Below are positions 1-6,684 of a DNA stretch of 6,720 nucleotides, piece by piece. Both the position numbers and the translations under genes were made by a program. The stretch is taken from the NCBI GenBank assembly GCA_936943465.1, contig CAKZJN010000272.1:1-6720 (forward strand). Direction: 5' to 3'. Within the stretch, counting starts at the first letter, position 1. Each line of letters begins with the position of its first letter. Below the pieces are notes generated by a model that was given only the letters and a program-made list of their open reading frames with translations, had not been told where the DNA came from and made no database searches. Source of the DNA: an uncultured Rhodoferax sp. Lineage in GTDB: Bacteria; Pseudomonadota; Gammaproteobacteria; Burkholderiales; Burkholderiaceae_C.

Positions 1-428
1 GCAAAGCCAAAGTCGTTGCGCGGCATCGGAATCAGGATGTCCAAAATGCGCTCTTCGGCGGCGTCTTCGGCACGCTGGCGCACCTTGATTTTCTCGACTT
101 CACGCGTTTGCTTGATGGCAATTTCAGCCAAATCGCGAATGATGCTGTCCACATCCTTGCCCACATAGCCCACCTCGGTGAACTTGGTGGCTTCGACCTT
201 GATGAACGGGGCGTCGGCCAGTCGGGCCAGGCGCCGCGCAATTTCGGTCTTGCCAACGCCGGTCGGACCGATCATCAGAATATTTTTGGGTGTGATTTCG
301 GCACGCAGACTGCCTTCCACCTGCTGGCGACGCCAGCGGTTGCGCAGGGCAATGGCTACAGCGCGTTTGGCTTTGCCCTGGCCAACGATGTGTTTGTCGA
401 GTTCAGCGACGATTTCCTGGGGTGTCAT
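1..428 (-). CDS. hslU: HslU, AAA+ ATPase subunit of the HslVU protease (N-terminal part, cut by window edge)
   Basis: ATP-dependent unfoldase that caps the HslV peptidase and threads substrates into it in the cytoplasm. The visible 142 residues begin MTPQEIVAELDKHIVGQ, the typical HslU start. They carry the Walker A motif GPTGVGKT (residues 54-61) and the GYVG pore loop (87-90, Tyr88), followed by DVDSIIRDLAE. The I-domain has begun by about residue 110, where the charged stretch of Glu, Lys and Arg starts. The family is about 440 residues, so roughly two thirds lies beyond position 1, including Walker B and the sensor motifs. The start is the ATG at 426-428, 24 bases after the hslV stop, and an in-frame TAA (the hslV stop itself) prevents extension upstream. 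Only a weak AGG precedes it, about 11 bases away, so translational coupling to hslV is plausible. The visible reading frame has no defect. Confidence 0.97.
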   Translation of the reverse strand, partial: MTPQEIVAELDKHIVGQGKAKRAVAIALRNRWRRQQVEGSLRAEITPKNILMIGPTGVGKTEIARRLARLADAPFIKVEATKFTEVGYVGKDVDSIIRDLAEIAIKQTREVEKIKVRQRAEDAAEERILDILIPMPRNDFGF

Positions 429-452
429 GTTCGGGTCAACCTGCAGCCGGCG

Positions 453-1001
453 TTAGTCCAGCGTTTCAATGATGTGGTTCATGTTGGTATAGATGCAGAG
501 CTCGCCGGCAATTTCCAGCGAACGCTTGACGATGGTCGCCGCATCCAGTTCGGTGTGGTTCAGCAGCCCGATGGCTGCCGCCTGCGCATAGGCGCCGCCC
601 GAGCCGATCGTGACGATGCCGTTTTCCGGCTCCAGCACATCGCCATTGCCGGTGATGATGAGCGAGGCGTCCTTGTCGGCTACGGCCAGCATCGCCTCCA
701 AGCGACGCAAAACGCGGTCGGTGCGCCAGTCTTTGGTCAATTCAATGGCAGCGCGGGCCAGGTGCCCCTGGTGCTTCTCTAGCTTGGCTTCGAAACGCTC
801 AAACAGGGTAAAGGCATCAGCGGTCGCACCGGCGAAACCTGCCAGCACTTTGCCATGGTAGAGCTTGCGCACCTTGCGCGCCGTGCCTTTGACAACGATG
901 TTGCCCAGCGTGACCTGGCCATCGCCGCCGATGGCGACCTGGGTGCCGGTGGCCGTCTTGCGGCGCACACTGATGATGGTAGTTCCGTGAAATTGTTCCA
1001 T
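453..1001 (-). CDS. hslV: HslV, threonine peptidase subunit of the HslVU protease
   Basis: Proteasome-beta-like peptidase that forms a double hexameric ring and degrades proteins unfolded by HslU; it belongs to the heat-shock proteolysis machinery. The 182-residue product has the family's normal length and resembles E. coli HslV throughout, for example GDGQVTLGN, AGFAGATADAFTLFERFE, KDWRTDR, ASLIITGNGDV, IGSGGAYAQAAA and ELCIYTN. The catalytic threonine should be Thr7 in MEQFHGTTIISVRR, so a six-residue leader MEQFHG must be removed; E. coli has only Met before its Thr. GSGG lies at residues 133-136. The ATG at 999-1001 is the only ATG that keeps the nucleophile near the N-terminus. No convincing Shine-Dalgarno sequence precedes it. 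hslU follows after 24 bases, and the STAS-protein gene ends 69 bases upstream. A sigma-32-like promoter candidate lies in that gap. Confidence 0.98.
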   Translation of the reverse strand: MEQFHGTTIISVRRKTATGTQVAIGGDGQVTLGNIVVKGTARKVRKLYHGKVLAGFAGATADAFTLFERFEAKLEKHQGHLARAAIELTKDWRTDRVLRRLEAMLAVADKDASLIITGNGDVLEPENGIVTIGSGGAYAQAAAIGLLNHTELDAATIVKRSLEIAGELCIYTNMNHIIETLD

Positions 1002-1011
1002 GTGGCGATGT

Positions 1012-1039
1012 AAATGGATGCAAAAAGGACCATTGCAAG
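1012..1039 (-). promoter_or_regulatory. Candidate sigma-32 (heat-shock) promoter for hslVU
   Basis: Reading the minus strand, CTTGCAA (1039-1033) differs by one base from the sigma-32 -35 consensus CTTGAAA. After a 13-base spacer comes ATCCATTT (1019-1012), which matches six of eight positions of CCCCATNT. Both the spacing and the heat-shock gene behind it fit. The problem is that the predicted transcript would start about 4-6 bases before the hslV ATG at 1001, giving a nearly leaderless mRNA. That agrees with the missing Shine-Dalgarno sequence but is unusual. The call rests on consensus matching by eye. Confidence 0.35.
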
Positions 1040-1068
1040 GCCGGGCAGCTACCCGTCCGCAAGGCCGG
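1035..1068. repeat. Short direct repeat in the gap upstream of hslV
   Basis: GCAAGGCCGG occurs twice on the plus strand, at 1035-1044 and 1059-1068, with start points 24 bases apart. Between the copies is a small hairpin, CGGG-CAGCTA-CCCG. On the minus strand the hslV-proximal copy overlaps the candidate -35 element. It could be an operator-like pair or chance; ten bases in GC-rich DNA is weak evidence. Confidence 0.3.
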
Positions 1069-1070
1069 TT

Positions 1071-2783
1071 CTAGATGGCGCGGGGAATGACCCTGGCGTG
1101 TTCGTTGATGCCAATCACGTAGAAAAATGTGGCAACCAGCCGGTGCACATTTTGAAATTGAACCTGCTTGCCACCCGATTCGCGCTCGGCCACCCAATTG
1201 AGAATGCTGCCGGCTGCGGCAAAGTCGACACGGATCAGTTTCCCGCAATCAATGGCCAGCAGGTTGCCGCGGACAAAGTCCGCATCCAGCCCCGCCAGCG
1301 CCAGCGTGGCATCGCCCAGGATTTCGCCGCGCAATACCAACGAGACTTCGCTCTCCCCCTGCTCGATACCCATCTGGGCGGTGCTGGTGCCGGCATCGTG
1401 CGCGGGCGTAGCTCCCGGCTCCAGACCGGACAAGGCAATGCGACAGGGCACCGCAGCCCATTCGGGTGGCGCCGCTTCAAAGGTGATGCAATAGTCCAGC
1501 GCAGCCAATTCAAAGTCGTCCTGCATGCCCATGGCCCGCAACGCGTTCAAGCGCGTGGTCCACCAGGAACGCTCTACCTTGCGGTCGCCCGAGGGCGTGG
1601 CCGCCCGCAGCGCTCGCGCCAGGGATTCGGCCCCATCAAAGCGCAAGCTGATCGCCTCCTGGCACAGGTTGCCAAAAAACACATCGAGCAAATGCATGGC
1701 ATCGGGCGCAATTTCCTGCAACTGGCTCCAGCCCAGTGTCCAGGGCTCAGGCTGCGTCGACAGCGCGGTGCGCATCACCTGCACATCCCTGGAGGTGAGT
1801 ACGCCCGGCGACTCCCAGGTGGCCCCGGCAAACAACTTGGCAGCGCGGGTCGATGCCTCTGCTGGCTCAGGTTCCATGGCGCCCAGTGCAACCCACTCCG
1901 GTTTAGCGCCATCCAGATACAGCGAAAACTCGCTGCATGCCTTGTAAAACGAGTGCCCGTTACCAGTCGCGCGGTACAAATCAAGCAATGCGACCACCCA
2001 GGATTGCGCCGCCAAAGGCACCACCACACTGCCGCGCAGAGCCGCCAGCAATCCCGCCTCCGCACCAGCGTCATCCCCATTGGCAAAGCGGATCGCGGCT
2101 TCTTCCAGTTCGGGGTCGGTCGCCATTTCGTCCGCATCAAAGGAATAAAGCCCTGACGAGGAATAGCCGATGCTCGATTCGGACCGGCGGTCGTCTGGAC
2201 CGATTTCGCTACCCGGCACCGACAAAGGATCACCCGCCATCATGGTGGGGGCAAAGTCCTCGGCATCGCCACGGGTCGAGGTAAGCCGGTCCATGGGTTG
2301 CGTGGACGCAAAAGCGGAGTGGTCCGGATTGGCTGAATAGGGCTGCGAATCCTCTTCCGCAGGAACCGGGCCACTTTGAACACCGGGCCGTGTCGAGGCG
2401 TCACCCGCCTGCGCCTGGGAGTCTTGCGACTTCGCCTTCCACCACTGGCGCGACATCTGGGCTTCGATCTCGTCGATCTTTTTCAGGGTGTGCGCGCGAC
2501 CATCCAGATCGGTTGACAGGCTGGTCTGGAAAAAGGAAGGCCGGGCCATGCTGGCCAGCGCACCCGGATCGCGGTTGCGGAGCTTGCGCAGTTGATCGAA
2601 TTCACGCCGGCGCACAAAGTCATTTTGCCGCTTGCGCTCAATCATGGCCTTGAGCGCCTGTTTGTCATAACCACCCGCATCGCCCTCAGCGGGCTGATCC
2701 AACTCGGACCAGTCGCGGGTCGGGTTGCGGACAAACATGGCCACTTTGGACAGTAGACCGGGTCTATCGTCTTTGGTGGCCAT
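1071..2783 (-). CDS. STAS-domain-containing protein of unknown function, upstream of hslV
   Basis: A 570-residue cytoplasmic protein with no signal peptide or membrane segment visible. Residues 15-70 are a charged N-terminal segment (FVRNPTRDWSELDQ, then an Arg/Lys-rich helix ending RKLRNRDP). Residues 118-225 are low-complexity, rich in Ser, Asp, Ala and Pro, and probably disordered. Residues 226-300 and 408-445 are helical, TPR-like modules sharing a gapless pattern (RAxG, F, A, then PEW) exactly 145 residues apart. Residues 478-566 look like a STAS domain (SLVLRGEILGDATLALAGL, then LLAIDCGKLIRVDFAAAG). Residues 333-395 may be a degenerate second copy. The Ser/Thr that is phosphorylated in SpoIIAA/RsbV-type STAS proteins is absent: the motif reads RVDFAAAG. 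Its partner and role are unknown; it may act as a protein-interaction scaffold. The ATG at 2781-2783 starts a sensible N-terminus but lacks a clear ribosome-binding site. The gene lies 60 bases after dksA and 69 before hslV, so partial co-transcription is likely. Confidence 0.85.
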   Translation of the reverse strand: MATKDDRPGLLSKVAMFVRNPTRDWSELDQPAEGDAGGYDKQALKAMIERKRQNDFVRRREFDQLRKLRNRDPGALASMARPSFFQTSLSTDLDGRAHTLKKIDEIEAQMSRQWWKAKSQDSQAQAGDASTRPGVQSGPVPAEEDSQPYSANPDHSAFASTQPMDRLTSTRGDAEDFAPTMMAGDPLSVPGSEIGPDDRRSESSIGYSSSGLYSFDADEMATDPELEEAAIRFANGDDAGAEAGLLAALRGSVVVPLAAQSWVVALLDLYRATGNGHSFYKACSEFSLYLDGAKPEWVALGAMEPEPAEASTRAAKLFAGATWESPGVLTSRDVQVMRTALSTQPEPWTLGWSQLQEIAPDAMHLLDVFFGNLCQEAISLRFDGAESLARALRAATPSGDRKVERSWWTTRLNALRAMGMQDDFELAALDYCITFEAAPPEWAAVPCRIALSGLEPGATPAHDAGTSTAQMGIEQGESEVSLVLRGEILGDATLALAGLDADFVRGNLLAIDCGKLIRVDFAAAGSILNWVAERESGGKQVQFQNVHRLVATFFYVIGINEHARVIPRAI

Positions 2784-2818
2784 GGTGTGAATCGACGGGC
2801 AAAAGGGTCAGAAGCAAA

Positions 2819-2836
2819 GACTTTGGAGACAAAGCC
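2819..2836 (-). terminator. Possible weak terminator or attenuator after dksA
   Basis: Eight bases past the dksA stop, the minus strand can fold GGCTTTG (2836-2830), loop TCTC, CAAAGTC (2825-2819): seven pairs including one G-U. It is followed at once by the T-rich TTTGCTTCT. The stem is short and the T-tract is interrupted, so partial read-through into the STAS-protein gene is expected if it works at all. Confidence 0.35.
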
Positions 2837-2843
2837 TCCGCAA

Positions 2844-4100
2844 TCAATCCCCGAACATTTTTTGTTTGAGCTCGCGGCGCTGCTGCGCTTCGAGAGACAA
2901 AGTGGCAGTCGGACGGGCCAGCAGTCGGCCTACGCCAATGGGTTCGCCGGTTTCGTCACAGTAGCCGTAGTCGCCGGCGTCGATGCGGCCAATTGACTGC
3001 TCGATTTTCTTGAGCAGTTTGCGCTCGCGGTCACGCGTGCGCAGCTCCAAAGCGTGCTCTTCTTCGATCGTGGCGCGGTCAGCCGGGTCGGGCACAACCG
3101 AGGTGTCTTCGCGCAAGTGTTCGGTGGTTTCACCGGCGCTATTGAGAATGTCGCGCTTGAGCTGGCTCAATTTAAGGCGGAAGGCAGCCAACTGAACCTC
3201 ATTCATGTATTCCGCATCCGGCATGGCCATCAGGTCGGCATCGGTGAGTTCAGCAACGGGCTTGGTTTTCCAGTTGTTGGCTAGCTTGGGGTCTTTTTTG
3301 ATGGAAGAAGGCAAAACAGGAACGATCACAGGTGAAGGAATGGATTGGCTATAACTGGCTTTGGCCGCGGTGGACGCCACCGTCTGGGCCATGGAAGGAA
3401 CGGTCAATTGCGCCAGACGGGACGAGGGACGCCCGGCCTTTTGCACTACCGCAGGCGCGGCGACAGGGGCAGGAGCCGGTGCCGGCTTCGCCACAGGTGC
3501 AGGCGCTGCCGCCTTTTCAAGCGCAACCGGCTTGGCTGCGGCCTTCGGCGGCGCCACTGGTTTCACTGCTTTTTGCGGTACGGGGGCTGGGGCCTTGGCA
3601 GGTTTCACCGCCACTGGAGCTGCTTTTTCAGCGGCCTTTACAGAACCTTTTGCCGCAGGTTTGTCGGCGGCCTTGGCGGCGGCTTTCACAACGGGCTTGG
3701 CTGCGACCTTGGTCGCCGCTTTGGGCTCAGCTTTGGGAGACTTGTCAGCCGGTTTCGCCACGGCCTTGGTCGCAGGCTTCACGGGTGCAGCCACTTTAGA
3801 GGGTTTGGCCGCCGGCTTAGGAGCTGCCTTGGGAGCCACTTTAGCGGGCTTCGCTGCGGGTTTGGCCGTTGCTTTGGGAGCTGCTGCTACACCTTTTGAC
3901 TTGGGGTCTTTCCCGGATTTGGCATTCACTTTGTCTCTCCTGGCGGAACTCGCCTGCTTTGGGTCTATGGCGCCCTGGGGCTTTTTAGCGGCTGGGGATG
4001 GCTTGTCTGGCGGAGTTTCTCCGGCGCGCGAGTGTACAGGTTTAGCCATCGGAAAACCCATCAGTTGCAAAATCGAGACAATCATTCCACTCCCCGCCAT
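2844..4100 (-). CDS. dksA: DksA-family RNA polymerase-binding regulator with long Ala/Lys/Pro-rich N-terminal extension
   Basis: DksA binds the RNA polymerase secondary channel and, with ppGpp, adjusts transcription of rRNA and amino-acid genes. Residues 293-418 match DksA closely: MPDAEYMNEVQLAAFRLKL, the coiled-coil tip DPADRA (Asp338, Asp341, Ala343, equivalent to E. coli Asp71, Asp74, Ala76), then ELRTRDRERKLLKKIEQ. The zinc-finger positions read Cys381, Thr384, Ser402, Ala405, so three of four ligands are missing, as in zinc-independent DksA variants such as Pseudomonas DksA2 and many alphaproteobacterial DksA proteins. Residues about 70-222 are a histone-H1-like run of Ala, Lys and Pro; 223-285 are a Ser/Pro-rich linker. 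E. coli DksA has 151 residues against 418 here. The start is uncertain: ATG at 4100 (AAGG ten bases upstream), ATG at 4085 (GGGGAG just upstream) or ATG at 4049 (MAKPVHSRAG, a natural start for the basic extension). The GTPase gene ends 65 bases upstream. Confidence 0.93.
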   Translation of the reverse strand: MAGSGMIVSILQLMGFPMAKPVHSRAGETPPDKPSPAAKKPQGAIDPKQASSARRDKVNAKSGKDPKSKGVAAAPKATAKPAAKPAKVAPKAAPKPAAKPSKVAAPVKPATKAVAKPADKSPKAEPKAATKVAAKPVVKAAAKAADKPAAKGSVKAAEKAAPVAVKPAKAPAPVPQKAVKPVAPPKAAAKPVALEKAAAPAPVAKPAPAPAPVAAPAVVQKAGRPSSRLAQLTVPSMAQTVASTAAKASYSQSIPSPVIVPVLPSSIKKDPKLANNWKTKPVAELTDADLMAMPDAEYMNEVQLAAFRLKLSQLKRDILNSAGETTEHLREDTSVVPDPADRATIEEEHALELRTRDRERKLLKKIEQSIGRIDAGDYGYCDETGEPIGVGRLLARPTATLSLEAQQRRELKQKMFGD

Positions 4101-4137
4101 TATTCAAACGCCTTCAGTGCCAGACACCTTGCGGGTC

Positions 4138-4143
4138 ACTATA
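4138..4143 (-). promoter_or_regulatory. Possible -10 element upstream of dksA
   Basis: The minus strand reads TATAGT here, 38 bases before the earliest dksA ATG and within the 65-base gap after the GTPase gene. No good -35 hexamer is found 16-18 bases upstream; the nearest T-rich candidate, TTTAAG, is 21 bases away. It is a low-confidence promoter call, consistent with dksA being partly independent of the gene before it. Confidence 0.2.
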
Positions 4144-4165
4144 AGAACTGCCCATTAAACACCGC

Positions 4166-5248
4166 TTAAACCAGCGACTGCTCCAGGCCCTGCAACAAAA
4201 TATCCTTGGGCAGGTCGATGCCAATGAATACCATCTTGCTGTTGCGCACTTCGTCTGTCGCCCATGCCGGCCCCAAATCACTGCCCATGAGCTGGTGCAC
4301 GCCCTGGAAAATCACTTTCCGCTCGGTGCCCTTCATAAACAGTACGCCCTTGTAACGCAGCATCTTGGGCCCATAGACATTGACCACCGCACCCAGGAAA
4401 TCTTCCAGTTTCGCCGGATCGAAGGCCCGCTCTGATTTAAAGACAAAGCTCTTGACGTCGTCATCGTGGTGATGGTGGTGGCCATGGCCACCATGGTCAT
4501 GCTGGTGCGACGGGTGATTGCAATGCTCGCCGTGCTCATGATCGTGGTCATGGTGTTCATGCCCGTGGTCGTGAGCATGGTCGTGGTCATCTTCCTTCAG
4601 GAAATCGGGGTCAATGTCCAACTTGGCGTTCAGATTAAAGCCGCGCAGGTCAAACACTTCCTTCAACGCCACCTCGCCAAAATGCACGGCACGCTGGGGG
4701 GCACGTGGGTTCATGTGCTTCAGGCGGTGCATCAAGGAGTCCAGTGCCTCGGCGGATACCAGATCGGACTTGCTGATAAAGATCTGGTCGGCAAAACCCA
4801 CCTGACGGCGCGCCTCCTGGCGGTCGGTGAGTTGATTCTCGGCGTGCTTGGCGTCCACCAGCGTCAAGATGGAATCCAGCAAGTAGGACTCGGCCACTTC
4901 GTCGTCCATAAAGAAGGTCTGCGCCACGGGACCGGGGTCGGCCACGCCGGTGGTCTCGATGACCACGCGCTCAAAGTCGAGTTCGCCCTTGCGCTTCTTC
5001 TCGGCCAGATCGCGCAGCGTAGCGCGCAGGTCTTCCCGGATGGTGCAACAGATGCAGCCATTGCTCATCTGAATGATCTGCTCGTTGGTGTCGCTGACCA
5101 GAATGTCGCTGTCGATGTTTTCTTCGCCGAATTCGTTCTCGATCACCGCAATTTTCTGCCCATGGGCCTCAGCCAGCACGCGTTTGAGCAAAGTGGTTTT
5201 ACCGGAACCCAGAAATCCGGTCAGGATGGTCGCAGGGATAAGTGACAT
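4166..5248 (-). CDS. COG0523/CobW-family GTPase with histidine-rich metal-binding insert (putative metallochaperone)
   Basis: A G3E-family P-loop GTPase of the CobW/YjiA/ZNG1 group, whose members bind zinc or other metals and use GTP to deliver them to client proteins. In the 360-residue product from ATG 5248, Walker A GFLGSGKTT is at residues 11-19. The metal-binding CICC motif, in NGCICCTIRED, is at 65-68. The Walker-B-region motif ETTGVADP is at 98-105 and the guanine-specificity motif SKSD at 159-162. The CobW C-terminal domain runs from about 265 to the end. Between the domains, residues 222-261 (bases 4466-4585) hold 21 histidines with many Asp and Glu and one Cys. An in-frame TTG at 5260 would add four residues, but the ATG is preferred because MSLIPATILTGFLGSG is the usual start. 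No strong ribosome-binding site or Zur box is recognised. It is preceded by a terminator-like hairpin and followed by dksA. The exact metal and client are unknown. Confidence 0.93.
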   Translation of the reverse strand: MSLIPATILTGFLGSGKTTLLKRVLAEAHGQKIAVIENEFGEENIDSDILVSDTNEQIIQMSNGCICCTIREDLRATLRDLAEKKRKGELDFERVVIETTGVADPGPVAQTFFMDDEVAESYLLDSILTLVDAKHAENQLTDRQEARRQVGFADQIFISKSDLVSAEALDSLMHRLKHMNPRAPQRAVHFGEVALKEVFDLRGFNLNAKLDIDPDFLKEDDHDHAHDHGHEHHDHDHEHGEHCNHPSHQHDHGGHGHHHHHDDDVKSFVFKSERAFDPAKLEDFLGAVVNVYGPKMLRYKGVLFMKGTERKVIFQGVHQLMGSDLGPAWATDEVRNSKMVFIGIDLPKDILLQGLEQSLV

Positions 5249-5289
5249 GTTGGAACCCAAAATCAGCAGGTGGGGAGTGTATCGATCAA

Positions 5290-5321
5290 ATCAAGGCCCC
5301 CCGCTTACGGAGGGCCTTGAT
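5290..5321 (-). terminator. Probable intrinsic terminator after rlmI
   Basis: Perfect 10-base-pair inverted repeat: ATCAAGGCCC at 5290-5299 with GGGCCTTGAT at 5312-5321. Two more inner pairs (5301-5302 with 5309-5310) lie beyond one mismatch, and the loop is six bases. It begins three bases past the rlmI stop. On the minus strand the GC-rich stem runs into TTGATTTGAT, T-rich but interrupted; the plus-strand side has no T-run. It probably separates rlmI from the GTPase gene downstream. Confidence 0.65.
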
Positions 5322-5324
5322 CGT

Positions 5325-6506
<1,182 letters not shown>

Positions 6507-6576
6507 GGTCGCTATTGTCGCCGCTCGGTTGAAAGAGGGGGAGTCAAGGGGGTGGGCGTGCACATCCGCCATCAGA
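6507..6576. other. Leader region of rlmI, no promoter assigned
   Basis: These 70 bases lie between the large palindrome and the rlmI start. The minus strand contains TTGACT, a good -35-like hexamer, and GACAAT, a -10-like hexamer, but they are 22 bases apart, too far for a sigma-70 promoter. No gene or other site can be supported here. Confidence 0.3.
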
Positions 6577-6648
6577 GTGCGTGGGGTAAAGGCCCCCGCC
6601 GATTTTGTGCGTACCCGCACATGAGGCGAGGGCCTTTACCCCCCGCAC
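6577..6648. repeat. Large nested imperfect palindrome upstream of rlmI
   Basis: The 24-base arms 6577-6600 and 6625-6648 are inverted copies with 22 of 24 positions complementary. Mismatches are at 6582/6643 and 6596/6629. The 24-base spacer contains a second hairpin, GTGCG (6607-6611), loop TACC, CGCAC (6616-6620), whose arms echo the first five bases of the outer stem. In minus-strand RNA one of the two mismatches becomes a G-U pair, slightly favouring a structure transcribed on that strand. No T-run follows on either side, so it is not a typical intrinsic terminator. It could be a dispersed palindromic (REP-like) repeat, a transcript-stabilising 3' end for the gene upstream, or a leader structure of rlmI. 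Confidence 0.85.
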
Positions 6649-6684
6649 GACCGCGAGGCACCACAAGCGCGACCAAAAAAGGAA

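Noticed and set aside
1021..1068. Intrinsic terminator between the STAS-protein gene and hslV
   Set aside because: A 4-5 base-pair hairpin (CGGG/CCCG) and a T5 run both exist, but they are about 15 bases apart, so they do not form a terminator.
1014..2156. 380-codon plus-strand open frame
   Set aside because: It is antisense to the STAS-protein gene, whose minus-strand frame has recognisable domains and internal repeats. The plus-strand translation is Arg/Gln/Gly-rich with no recognisable motif, typical of a shadow in GC-rich DNA.
3361..4158. 265-codon plus-strand frame rich in Ala, Gly and Phe
   Set aside because: It is the mirror of the Ala/Lys/Pro repeats in the DksA extension; the low-complexity composition follows from the opposite strand's codons.
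4147..4165. Terminator after the COG0523 GTPase gene
   Set aside because: Only short TTTAA/TTAA repeats are present, with no GC stem and no T-tract.
4466..5245. 259-codon plus-strand frame starting with a Met/Val-rich, membrane-like stretch
   Set aside because: The Met/Val run is the reverse complement of the His/Asp codons of the GTPase insert (CAT/GAC read as ATG/GTC). The minus strand carries intact GTPase motifs.
6507..6620. N-terminal extension of RlmI to an upstream start at 6620
   Set aside because: The extra 38 residues would be encoded across the large palindrome and do not resemble RlmI. Starting at 6506 gives the usual family N-terminus and length.
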